DNA of 7,381 bases from CAZDML01 sp964506645 (GTDB lineage Bacteria > Elusimicrobiota > Elusimicrobia > 2-01-FULL-59-12): NCBI GenBank assembly GCA_964506645.1, contig CAZDML010000102.1, forward strand, positions 1 through 7,381, written 5' to 3'. Of the stretch, positions 1 to 5,753 are shown one piece after another. The notes below the pieces were generated by a model. It did not search any database. It was not told the DNA's origin and saw nothing but the letters and a program-made list of their open reading frames with translations. Every line of letters begins with the position of its first letter. Position 1 is the stretch's first letter. The position numbers were made by a program, and so were the translations under genes.

Positions 1-208
1 CCACGGCTTGAATCTTCTCTGCTTCTTCATCGGGAATTTCACAGTCAAATTCTTCTTCGAGCGCCATGACCAATTCCACGGTGTCGAGCGAATCAGCGCC
101 AAGATCGTTCACAAAGGAGGCCTGGGGATTCACTTCTGAGGCGTCCACGCCTAATTGTTCAACGATAATTTCTTTTACTCGAGCTTCCACATCTTGTACT
201 TGCGCCAT
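1..208 (-). CDS. acpP: Acyl carrier protein, C-terminus cut by window edge
   Basis: This is the small acidic carrier that holds growing acyl chains on a phosphopantetheine arm during fatty acid synthesis in the cytoplasm. The reading frame from the ATG at 208 gives 69 residues and runs off the window; the family is usually about 77-80 residues, so only the last few are missing. The attachment motif DSLD is present, with the modified serine at residue 40 (codon 89-91), followed by an acidic helix (VELVMALEEEF) almost identical to the E. coli helix II that docks partner enzymes. A later EIPDEEAEKI segment also matches the family. It is the last gene of the fab run visible here, 23 bases after fabG, and has its own strong ribosome-binding site. 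It is too short for most ORF length cut-offs. By family context fabF often follows, but that would lie outside the window. Confidence 0.96.
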   Translation of the reverse strand, partial: MAQVQDVEARVKEIIVEQLGVDASEVNPQASFVNDLGADSLDTVELVMALEEEFDCEIPDEEAEKIQAV

Positions 209-215
209 TTGCTAG

Positions 216-222
216 CCTCCTT
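216..222 (-). promoter_or_regulatory. Strong Shine-Dalgarno of acpP
   Basis: The minus strand reads AAGGAGG, a full match to the anti-Shine-Dalgarno, 7 bases before the acpP ATG. It is the strongest ribosome-binding site in the window and fixes the acpP start. Other genes of the cluster rely on weaker sites or on coupling, so this site fits the known need for ACP in large excess over the enzymes. Confidence 0.88.
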
Positions 223-231
223 CAGGTTAGA

Positions 232-975
232 CTAAATATACATTCCGCCATTCACTGCCAAAATCTGACCCGTCATATAAGACGAATCTTCGGTGCTCAG
301 GAAAAGAACCACTCGTGCGACATCTTCAGGTTCTCCAAGTCTCGCCAGCGGGATAAGCTCAGTCAACTTCTTCTTTTGCTCATCCGACAAGGCATCGGTC
401 ATTCGGGTACGAATAAAGCCCGGTGCCACGGCGTTCACTAAAATGTTGCGGGAGGCGAACTCTCTCGCGCATGTCTTGGTGAGGGCAATAACTCCCCCCT
501 TGGAAGCGGAGTAATTGGCCTGTCCGGCGTTTCCCATCTGGCCCACTACGGAGGCGATATTCACAATCCGCCCTTTACGAGCCTTCATCATGGGTCGGCA
601 TACAGCTTTGGTGCAGTTAAAAACGCCTTTTAAATTCACACCTAAAACGGCGTCCCACTCATCATCGCCCATGCGCATCAGCAAATTATCTTTGGTGATG
701 CCCGCGTTGTTGACAAGTATATCAATCTTTCCAAACTTGTCAAGCGACTGCTCGACGAGCTTTTCACAATCCGCAAAGCTCACTACGTTGCTTTTTACGC
801 CGATGGCTTGAATTCCTTTTAACTGGGCAATTTCCTTGGCTGTGGCCTGAACGGACTCTTCATTGACGTCCGAAAGGACGAGATTACAGCCTTCTGCGGC
901 CAGCATCAGCGCAATGGCTTTGCCGATTCCCTGCGCTCCGCCCGTTATGAGTGCAACTTGATCTTTGAGTTTCAT
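232..975 (-). CDS. fabG: 3-oxoacyl-ACP reductase
   Basis: FabG reduces 3-ketoacyl-ACP to 3-hydroxyacyl-ACP, the first reduction of each elongation round, in the cytoplasm and normally as a tetramer. The 247-residue length is standard for the family. Visible short-chain dehydrogenase motifs are the glycine-rich TGGAQGIG (11-18), NNAG (89-92), Asn114, and the catalytic Ser142, Tyr155 and Lys159 (YSASK), followed by the PG turn (185-186). The start overlaps the fabD stop as ATGA, with an AGGGG element (983-987) 7 bases upstream. Unusual point: the glycine motif has Gln15 where E. coli FabG has Arg, and the end of strand beta-2 carries an acidic Asp36 (LSDVN). By the classical SDR rule this favours NADH over NADPH. 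Other SDR activities are possible in principle, but position between fabD and acpP makes FabG almost certain. Confidence 0.95.
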   Translation of the reverse strand: MKLKDQVALITGGAQGIGKAIALMLAAEGCNLVLSDVNEESVQATAKEIAQLKGIQAIGVKSNVVSFADCEKLVEQSLDKFGKIDILVNNAGITKDNLLMRMGDDEWDAVLGVNLKGVFNCTKAVCRPMMKARKGRIVNIASVVGQMGNAGQANYSASKGGVIALTKTCAREFASRNILVNAVAPGFIRTRMTDALSDEQKKKLTELIPLARLGEPEDVARVVLFLSTEDSSYMTGQILAVNGGMYI

Positions 976-1910
976 GCTTTTACCCCTATCTGTTGAATAG
1001 ATTCTACGGATTCGGTCGTGTGAACCTGAAATTGCTTGTTAATTTTCTTGGCAAGCCCAGCGAGGACGCGGCCTGAGCCGGTTTCGACAAAGGTCGTATA
1101 ACCCTGAGCGCCCAGAGTGTTCATGGTTTTGACCCATTGCACGGCATGATCGAGCTGCTGAATCAGGGTCGACTGGATAGAGCCTACATCGGAATGGAGC
1201 ATGCCATCAGCGTTCATACAGATCGGTACAGAGGGGTTGCGAAACGGCGTTTTTTTGAGGATTTCAGCCATGGCCAACGCCGCTTCCTTCATTAAAGGAG
1301 AATGGAAAGCCCCGGAGACATTTAAGGGAATGACGCGCTTGGCGCCTTTTTGGCTGGCCAGAGTTTTTGCTGCTTCGATGGCGGCCGCTTCCCCCGCGAT
1401 CACTATCTGTTCAGGGCTGTTAAAGTTGACGGGAACAACCACTCCCTGAGCACTGGCTTCCTGGCACACGGCTTGCAAGGTTATTTCATCCATACCCAAA
1501 ATAGCGGCCATGGCACCCGGTCGTTTCTGTCCCGCTTCGGCCATCAGTCGCCCGCGTTCGCGCACGAGCTTGAGTCCTTCTTCAAAGGAAAATACTCCCG
1601 CAGCGGTCAGGGCTGCGTACTCTCCGATGCTGTGACCGGCAACGGCATACGCTCCTTCCGGAACGATGCTCAATTTTTTAAGGACTTCAAAGGTGGCCAC
1701 GGCAGTCGTGTAGAGCGCGGGCTGCGCGACGTCGGTCTGACGCAAACGGTCTTCCGGGCCTTCTTTGCATGCGGCAAGTAAGTCCCATCCCAAGATGCCC
1801 TGGGCTTCTAAGAAAATAGCTTTAGCTTCGGGGTAGGTGTCGGTCAGCGCGACGCCCATGCCGATGGCTTGTGAGCCTTGTCCGGGAAAGATAAACGCAG
1901 TATTGGACAT
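972..1910 (-). CDS. fabD: Malonyl-CoA:ACP transacylase
   Basis: FabD moves malonyl from CoA to ACP, supplying the extender unit for FabH and the elongating synthases. I place the start at the ATG at 1910, giving 312 residues, in line with the family (about 310) and with the usual N-terminus leading into FPGQGSQ (8-13 region). The nucleophile is Ser94 in GHSIGE (92-97); Arg119, His203 (in SGAFHSP) and Gln252 fall where the E. coli catalytic and malonate-binding residues R117, H201 and Q250 would map, with a constant offset of two. The frame is open further upstream to 2060, but those 50 residues lie inside fabH and lack family similarity. The ribosome-binding site at 1917-1922 supports the shorter start. 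The stop overlaps the fabG start (ATGA), implying translational coupling. Confidence 0.96.
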   Translation of the reverse strand: MSNTAFIFPGQGSQAIGMGVALTDTYPEAKAIFLEAQGILGWDLLAACKEGPEDRLRQTDVAQPALYTTAVATFEVLKKLSIVPEGAYAVAGHSIGEYAALTAAGVFSFEEGLKLVRERGRLMAEAGQKRPGAMAAILGMDEITLQAVCQEASAQGVVVPVNFNSPEQIVIAGEAAAIEAAKTLASQKGAKRVIPLNVSGAFHSPLMKEAALAMAEILKKTPFRNPSVPICMNADGMLHSDVGSIQSTLIQQLDHAVQWVKTMNTLGAQGYTTFVETGSGRVLAGLAKKINKQFQVHTTESVESIQQIGVKA

Positions 1911-1916
1911 AGTCAG

Positions 1917-1922
1917 TTCCTT
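1917..1922 (-). promoter_or_regulatory. Ribosome-binding site that fixes the fabD start
   Basis: The minus strand reads AAGGAA, 6 bases before the ATG at 1910, and overlaps the TAA stop of fabH (1921-1923). This supports the 312-residue FabD start over the open extension to 2060, and means ribosomes finishing fabH stop right on the fabD initiation site. Confidence 0.75.
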
Positions 1923-2865
1923 AAAATTGAATGACGCTGGCACCCCAGGTAAGCCCGGCCCCAAACGCCACGAGTTCGATGAGGTCGCCCTCACGGACGC
2001 GCCCTTCGCGTCGCGCTTCATCCAGCGCGACAATGGTGGTTGCGGCCGACATATTGCCATATTTCTGAAGATTCACAAAGACCCGCTCACGTGGCACCTT
2101 CACGCGCTCGGCGATCGCTTCGATGATCCGAAGATTGGCCTGGTGTGGAATAAGAAGATCGAGATCGGTGTCTTTTTTGTCTGCCAGCTTAAGCGCCTGA
2201 TTGACAGCGTGAATCATGCGTGTGACCGCGAGCTTAAAGACTTCTTTGCCTTCCATGTGAATCGTTCCGCCTGTTTTAACGCAAAGAATATCGGTGTGCG
2301 TGGGATCGGATTCGACATAGGTTGAGAGGATCCCGCCGGGACCCGCCTTGCGCTGAAGAACGGCGGCGCCTGCCCCGTCTCCGAAAAGCACGCAGGTGTT
2401 GCGGTCTTTCCAGTCCGTAATGGCTGACATCTTTTCGGCGCCGATCAATAAAGCGGTTTTGTAGAGTCCGCTCTCCAGCATCCCGCGGACGTTGGCCAGA
2501 CCAAAGAGAAATCCGCTGCAGGCGGCCGAGATGTCGAACGCCGCGCCTTTAATGCCAAACGCTTTCTGAACGAAACAGGCTGTAGACGGAAAAAACATTT
2601 CCGGTGTGGCCGTGGCCACCACCACAAGATCAATAACTTCCGGTTTAATTTTTGCGTTTTCGATGGCTTTTTGGGCGGCTTTGATGGCGAGGTCAGCGGT
2701 GGTTTCACTTTTGGCGGCGATACGGCGTTCCTTAATACCAGTCCGAGTCACAATCCACTCATCGGAAGTTTCCACCATCTTTTCTAAGTCGTGATTGGTC
2801 ATCACATGCGCCGGCACGTAGGCGCCGGTGCCGATGATGTGGACGCGTTGTTTAGGAGTCGACAT
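1921..2865 (-). CDS. fabH: 3-oxoacyl-ACP synthase III (KAS III)
   Basis: FabH condenses an acyl-CoA primer (acetyl-CoA or a short branched acyl-CoA) with malonyl-ACP to start fatty acid chains. The 314-residue protein has the normal length and the complete KAS III triad: Cys116 in the AACSGF context, His241 in HQAN (241-244), and Asn271 in YGNMSAAT. The N-terminal IGTGAYVP and the DEWIVTRTGI segment are typical of the family, and the GDGAGA turn (162-167) and the C-terminal GAGLTWG are present. The usual GNTS is GNMS here, a mild variant. Primer preference cannot be read with confidence. The start lies 5 bases after the plsX stop and has no recognisable Shine-Dalgarno, so translation probably depends on ribosomes coming off plsX. 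The stop is overlapped by the fabD ribosome-binding site. Confidence 0.96.
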   Translation of the reverse strand: MSTPKQRVHIIGTGAYVPAHVMTNHDLEKMVETSDEWIVTRTGIKERRIAAKSETTADLAIKAAQKAIENAKIKPEVIDLVVVATATPEMFFPSTACFVQKAFGIKGAAFDISAACSGFLFGLANVRGMLESGLYKTALLIGAEKMSAITDWKDRNTCVLFGDGAGAAVLQRKAGPGGILSTYVESDPTHTDILCVKTGGTIHMEGKEVFKLAVTRMIHAVNQALKLADKKDTDLDLLIPHQANLRIIEAIAERVKVPRERVFVNLQKYGNMSAATTIVALDEARREGRVREGDLIELVAFGAGLTWGASVIQF

Positions 2866-2870
2866 GGAAA

Positions 2871-3923
2871 TTAAAGAGATTTGAGAAGATTGGAAACGAT
2901 GCTGTGGGAGTTGTGAACGCGGTCGAGTTCTTTGCGGATTTCGTGGTTGATATCTTTTTGTACGAAATCGCCAGCCACGCGGATGGCGTTGCGGATGGCC
3001 TTGGGGTTCGACTTGCCGTGGCAGATGATGCAGACGCCATTCACGCCAAGAAGCGGGGCGCCGCCGTATTCGGCATAGTCGATGCGCTTATGAACGTCTT
3101 TCAAAGCGCCGCGGAGAAAGAGGCCGCCCAGCATGGCGATCGGGTGGGCTTTCATGGCTTCCTTAATAATAGAAATCATGCCTTCGGCCATGCCTTCGGC
3201 AAACTTGAGGACGATGTTCCCCACGAATCCATCGCAGACCACAACGTCCGCTGTGCCTTTGGGAATATCGCGGCCTTCCACATTGCCGATGAAGTGCGGC
3301 ATGTGTTCACGAAGCAGTTCTGCCGCGCCCAGACTCAGTTCATTGCCTTTGGTCGGTTCTTCGCCGATGGAGAGAACGCCGATCTTCGGGTTTTCGCGAT
3401 TAAAAATATGTTTCACAAACTGACTGCCCATGACGGCAAACTGCAGAAGATGCTTCGGTTTGCAGTCGACGTTGGCGCCTGCGTCCGTGACCACGCACAG
3501 ACCTTTCACCGTAGGCATGAGTGTTGTGATGGCCGGGCGGTGGACGCCGGGAAGTCGGCGCAGATGCCACAGCGCAGCAGCCATGGCGGCGCCGGAATTG
3601 CCGGCAGACACCATCCCGTCGGCCTTATGTTCGGCTACGAGACGGGCGGCGACCATGATGGAGGAATTGGGCTTTTGACGGCAGGCGGACGCTGGACTTT
3701 CGTCCATGCCGACGACGGTATCGCTATGCTCGATGGAAATAGGCAGGGAGGACGGAGCGCTTAAGCGCTTGAGCTCGTTACGAAGGGTGTCCGTATCGCC
3801 CACCAGAATAATCTGGTGTCCAAAATCGCGGGCGGCAATAATCGCGCCTTCAATAATGGATTGAGGGGCGAAATCTCCCCCCATGGCGTCTACGGCGATT
3901 CGGATGTCTTTCGGTTGGGTCAA
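2871..3923 (-). CDS. plsX: Phosphate acyltransferase
   Basis: PlsX converts acyl-ACP and inorganic phosphate to acyl-phosphate, the donor used by PlsY to acylate glycerol-3-phosphate; it is a peripheral membrane enzyme linking fatty acid and phospholipid synthesis. Family blocks are all visible: VDAMGGD (11-17), SAGNSGA (106-112), DAGAN (147-151), IGEEPTKGN (186-194), EGRDI (216-220), CDGFVGN (230-236), YGGAPLLGVNG (286-296) and CHGKS (301-305). The 350 residues match the family. The start I use is TTG at 3923, overlapping the rpmF stop as TTGA. No ATG lies between it and the conserved VDAMGGD block, and an AAAGGG element (3932-3937) stands 8 bases upstream. Position between rpmF and fabH is the classical arrangement. 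The antisense 286-codon open frame over this gene is a shadow. Confidence 0.95.
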   Translation of the reverse strand: MTQPKDIRIAVDAMGGDFAPQSIIEGAIIAARDFGHQIILVGDTDTLRNELKRLSAPSSLPISIEHSDTVVGMDESPASACRQKPNSSIMVAARLVAEHKADGMVSAGNSGAAMAAALWHLRRLPGVHRPAITTLMPTVKGLCVVTDAGANVDCKPKHLLQFAVMGSQFVKHIFNRENPKIGVLSIGEEPTKGNELSLGAAELLREHMPHFIGNVEGRDIPKGTADVVVCDGFVGNIVLKFAEGMAEGMISIIKEAMKAHPIAMLGGLFLRGALKDVHKRIDYAEYGGAPLLGVNGVCIICHGKSNPKAIRNAIRVAGDFVQKDINHEIRKELDRVHNSHSIVSNLLKSL

Positions 3924-4126
3924 CCTTCTTGCCCTTTGGATTTCTTTTCTTTAACAGCGACGACGAGCTGGCCGTTGTAAAAGCCGCAGCCTGGACAGAC
4001 CCGGTGCGGTACGTGCATCGAGCCGCACTGCTTGCATTTGGAGAAGTTGCCGATCTCCAGACGCTTCCAGTGGGCGCGACGGCTGTCGCGACGGGATGCG
4101 GAATGGTGTTTTTTAGGATTTGCCAT
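3920..4126 (-). CDS. rpmF: Large-subunit ribosomal protein L32 (bL32)
   Basis: L32 is a small zinc-ribbon protein of the 50S subunit. The 68-residue product starts MANPKKHHSASRRD, the typical basic N-terminus that threads into rRNA, and carries the four-cysteine zinc ribbon C31-x2-C34 and C44-x2-C47 (CKQC and CPGC), so it is the zinc-binding (C+) form rather than a zinc-independent paralogue. The last residues are highly charged (KEKKSKGQEG). It overlaps the end of ndk by 14 bases in a different frame; its AAGAGGA ribosome-binding site (4132-4138, 5-base spacer) lies within ndk coding sequence. Its stop overlaps the plsX TTG start. The rpmF-plsX-fabH linkage is found in many bacteria and couples ribosome and membrane supply. 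Confidence 0.97.
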   Translation of the reverse strand: MANPKKHHSASRRDSRRAHWKRLEIGNFSKCKQCGSMHVPHRVCPGCGFYNGQLVVAVKEKKSKGQEG

Positions 4127-4565
4127 GGTAGTCCTCTTGTTTGTAGTTAAAAAGTTCGTCCGGCTTGAAGTAGTAAGCGATTTCGCGATCCGCCGATTTC
4201 ACCGAGTCGGAGCCGTGAACGGCATTATAGCTCTTGTCGGTTCCGTACTGCTGACGTAGCGTTCCAGGGGCCGCCTGCTTGGAATCGGTTGCCCCAAGGA
4301 GTTCACGTGCTTTTAAGACCGCGTTTTCCCCTTCCCAGGCCATCGCCACGATCGGAGCTGATGTCATAAAGGTCACAAGACCATCAAAGAACGGCTTCCC
4401 TTTGTGTTCGGCGTAGAACCCTTCGGCTTGTGCGCGGGTCTGGCGGAACATGCGCAGGCCCAGGAGACGAAACCCGCTGGATTCGAACCGATTCACGATG
4501 CTGCCAACGTTGTGTTTACAGATGGAGTCGGGTTTGGCCAGGATGCAGGTACGTTCGATGGCCAT
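4113..4565 (-). CDS. ndk: Nucleoside diphosphate kinase
   Basis: Ndk transfers the gamma-phosphate of ATP to other NDPs through a phospho-histidine, balancing NTP and dNTP pools. The active-site His117 sits in NAVHGSDS (114-121). The N-terminus ERTCILAKPD (4-13) carries Lys11 of the ATP site, and the APGTLR segment (99-104) and a C-terminal FKPDELFNY block are typical. At 150 residues it is slightly longer than many bacterial forms (about 140), with a short tail after the FNY block. The ATG overlaps the icd TAA as TAATG, pointing to coupled translation, and only a weak GGTGG-like element lies upstream. The gene ends inside rpmF. Finding ndk between icd and rpmF is not the textbook fab neighbourhood. 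Confidence 0.96.
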   Translation of the reverse strand: MAIERTCILAKPDSICKHNVGSIVNRFESSGFRLLGLRMFRQTRAQAEGFYAEHKGKPFFDGLVTFMTSAPIVAMAWEGENAVLKARELLGATDSKQAAPGTLRQQYGTDKSYNAVHGSDSVKSADREIAYYFKPDELFNYKQEDYHGKS

Positions 4566-5644
4566 TAGTGGGCCACCGCTGTGAGTTTGGCCAGCTTATC
4601 TGCGATCGCCGATCCCATGTCGCTCGTCCCGGCTTTGCCGCCCAAGTCGTAGGTGACATGTTTGCCTTCTTTGATGACATCGGAAATCGCTTTTTCCATG
4701 TTCTTGGCGGCCTGCGCTTCGCCGAGATGTTCCAACATCAATACCGCAGAGAGCAGTAGGGCCGTGGGATTAACTTTGTTCATGCCCGTATACTTGGGCG
4801 CTGAACCGTGAACGGCTTCGAACATCGCATCCGTCGTGCCCATGTTGGCGCCTGGGGCGATGCCCAGACCGCCGATGAGACCGGCGCAGAGATCCGAGAG
4901 AATGTCACCGTAGAGGTTCGGAAGTACGATCACGTCATAAAGTTCAGGTTTCTGCACCAGCTGCATGCACATATTGTCGACCAAGCGTTCTTCGTACTCG
5001 ATCTTCCCGTCGTACTTCTTGGCGACTTCTCGGGCCACTTCGTAGAAGAGGCCGTCCGTGCATTTCATGATATTGGCTTTGGTGACGGCCGTGACTTTTT
5101 TACGGTTATGCTTTACGGCATAATCGAACGCGTATTTGACAATGCGTTCTGTTCCAAATCGTGAGATCGGCTTAATGGAGATCGCGGCGTTTGGATAAAT
5201 TTTGTCCTTGGCCATATCGATGATTTTGTTGGCTTCGGCCGATCCCGCTGGCCATTCGACCCCGGCGTAAAGATCTTCCGTGTTCTCGCGGACGAGCACG
5301 AGGTCGACGTTTTCGTAGCGGGTTTTCACGCCCGGGTAAATTTTGCAGGGGCGCACGCAGGCGTAGAGCTCAAGCTGCTTGCGGAGCGCCACGTTCACGC
5401 TACGAAATCCCGTGCCGATCGGAGTCGTAATCGGACCCTTCAGAGCAACATGCGTCTTTTTAATGGACGGAACAACGTTGTCCGGCAGCGGTGTGCCGGC
5501 TGTTTTCATAATGTCGACGCCCGCTTCGACTTGTTCCCACTGAATCTGCACGCCCGTGGCGGCGACAACTTTCTGAACTTCCCGCGCCAGATCTGGACCT
5601 GTCCCATCGCCGGGAATTAAAGTGACGTGATACGCTTTGCTCAT
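4565..5644 (-). CDS. icd: Isocitrate dehydrogenase, short monofunctional type
   Basis: The enzyme oxidises isocitrate to 2-oxoglutarate and CO2 in the TCA cycle, making NADH or NADPH. Its 359 residues belong to the isocitrate/isopropylmalate dehydrogenase superfamily and are shorter than E. coli Icd (416). The isocitrate-specific signature S82-x-N84-x2-L-R88 is present, with Arg98, Arg119 (LVRENTEDLY), Tyr126, Lys189 and the metal-binding Asp223, Asp247 and Asp251 (NLYGDILSD). The Ser and Asn of this signature argue against isopropylmalate or homoisocitrate dehydrogenase. Coenzyme residues are mixed: HGSAPKYTG has Lys284 and Tyr285 as in NADP enzymes, while the position of E. coli Arg395 is Gly336. 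It is the first gene after the promoter, with an AGGAG site 7 bases before the ATG. Confidence 0.93.
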   Translation of the reverse strand: MSKAYHVTLIPGDGTGPDLAREVQKVVAATGVQIQWEQVEAGVDIMKTAGTPLPDNVVPSIKKTHVALKGPITTPIGTGFRSVNVALRKQLELYACVRPCKIYPGVKTRYENVDLVLVRENTEDLYAGVEWPAGSAEANKIIDMAKDKIYPNAAISIKPISRFGTERIVKYAFDYAVKHNRKKVTAVTKANIMKCTDGLFYEVAREVAKKYDGKIEYEERLVDNMCMQLVQKPELYDVIVLPNLYGDILSDLCAGLIGGLGIAPGANMGTTDAMFEAVHGSAPKYTGMNKVNPTALLLSAVLMLEHLGEAQAAKNMEKAISDVIKEGKHVTYDLGGKAGTSDMGSAIADKLAKLTAVAH

Positions 5645-5649
5645 GACAT

Positions 5650-5655
5650 TCTCCT
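5650..5655 (-). promoter_or_regulatory. Ribosome-binding site of icd
   Basis: The minus strand reads AGGAGA, 5 bases before the icd ATG at 5644. It is a good site for the first gene of the transcript. Its GGAG could also pair with the CTCC of the upstream hairpin arm (5680-5683) if that hairpin were opened; this is an inference from complementarity of only four bases. Confidence 0.78.
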
Positions 5656-5668
5656 GTTTCTAGACAAT

Positions 5669-5700
5669 AAAAAATCACCGGAGCGCGAGCTCCAGCGATT
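5669..5700 (-). terminator. Intrinsic terminator or leader attenuator upstream of icd
   Basis: Read on the minus strand, AATCGCTGGAGC (5700-5689) pairs with GCTCCGGTGATT (5684-5673) around a TCGC loop, giving a 12-bp stem with two G-U wobbles, and runs into six T (5674-5669, the first two shared with the stem) followed by ATT. The two wobble pairs would be A-C mismatches in plus-strand RNA, so the structure is built for minus-strand transcripts. It can end transcription coming from the methyltransferase gene. However, the best promoter for icd lies upstream of it, so RNA started there would also meet the hairpin within the first 40 bases. Whether it is a plain terminator or a regulated attenuator cannot be decided from sequence. 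Confidence 0.72.
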
Positions 5701-5713
5701 CAAAACTGGACGT

Positions 5714-5743
5714 ATTATCGTAAGTTTTTCACTCTTCCGTCAA
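5714..5743 (-). promoter_or_regulatory. Sigma70-type promoter for the icd-ndk-rpmF-plsX-fab operon
   Basis: On the minus strand a -35 box TTGACG (5743-5738, five of six matches to TTGACA) is followed after 18 bases by the -10 box GATAAT (5719-5714, five of six matches to TATAAT). The expected start is an A near 5707. The promoter begins 11 bases after the stop of the methyltransferase gene and is the only strong match I see in the gap. The leader to the icd ATG would be about 62 bases and contains the hairpin at 5669-5700. Confidence 0.68.
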
Positions 5744-5753
5744 GAGACGGCGA

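Noticed and set aside
235..263. TATATT just before acpP as a -10 box of a separate acpP promoter
   Set aside because: At 17 bases spacing the -35 region reads TTTTGG, a poor match, and TATATT overlaps the last codons of fabG (Tyr-Ile). It is not enough to call.
1911..2060. 50-residue N-terminal extension of fabD
   Set aside because: It lies inside fabH in another frame, is basic and Ser/Arg-rich, unlike any FabD, and the AAGGAA site sits before the ATG at 1910.
1837..2325. 162-codon plus-strand open frame
   Set aside because: It runs antisense across the fabD start and the fabH end and has no motif or ribosome-binding site; both opposite genes are fully supported.
2904..3764. 286-codon open frame on the plus strand
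   Set aside because: It is exactly antisense to plsX, with the His/Asp/Ala-rich composition of a shadow frame and no recognisable domain; plsX on the other strand has every family motif.
5673..5700. The gap hairpin as a plus-strand terminator
   Set aside because: In plus-strand RNA the outer stem has two A-C mismatches and no U-run follows; the wobble pairs and T-run fit only minus-strand transcription.
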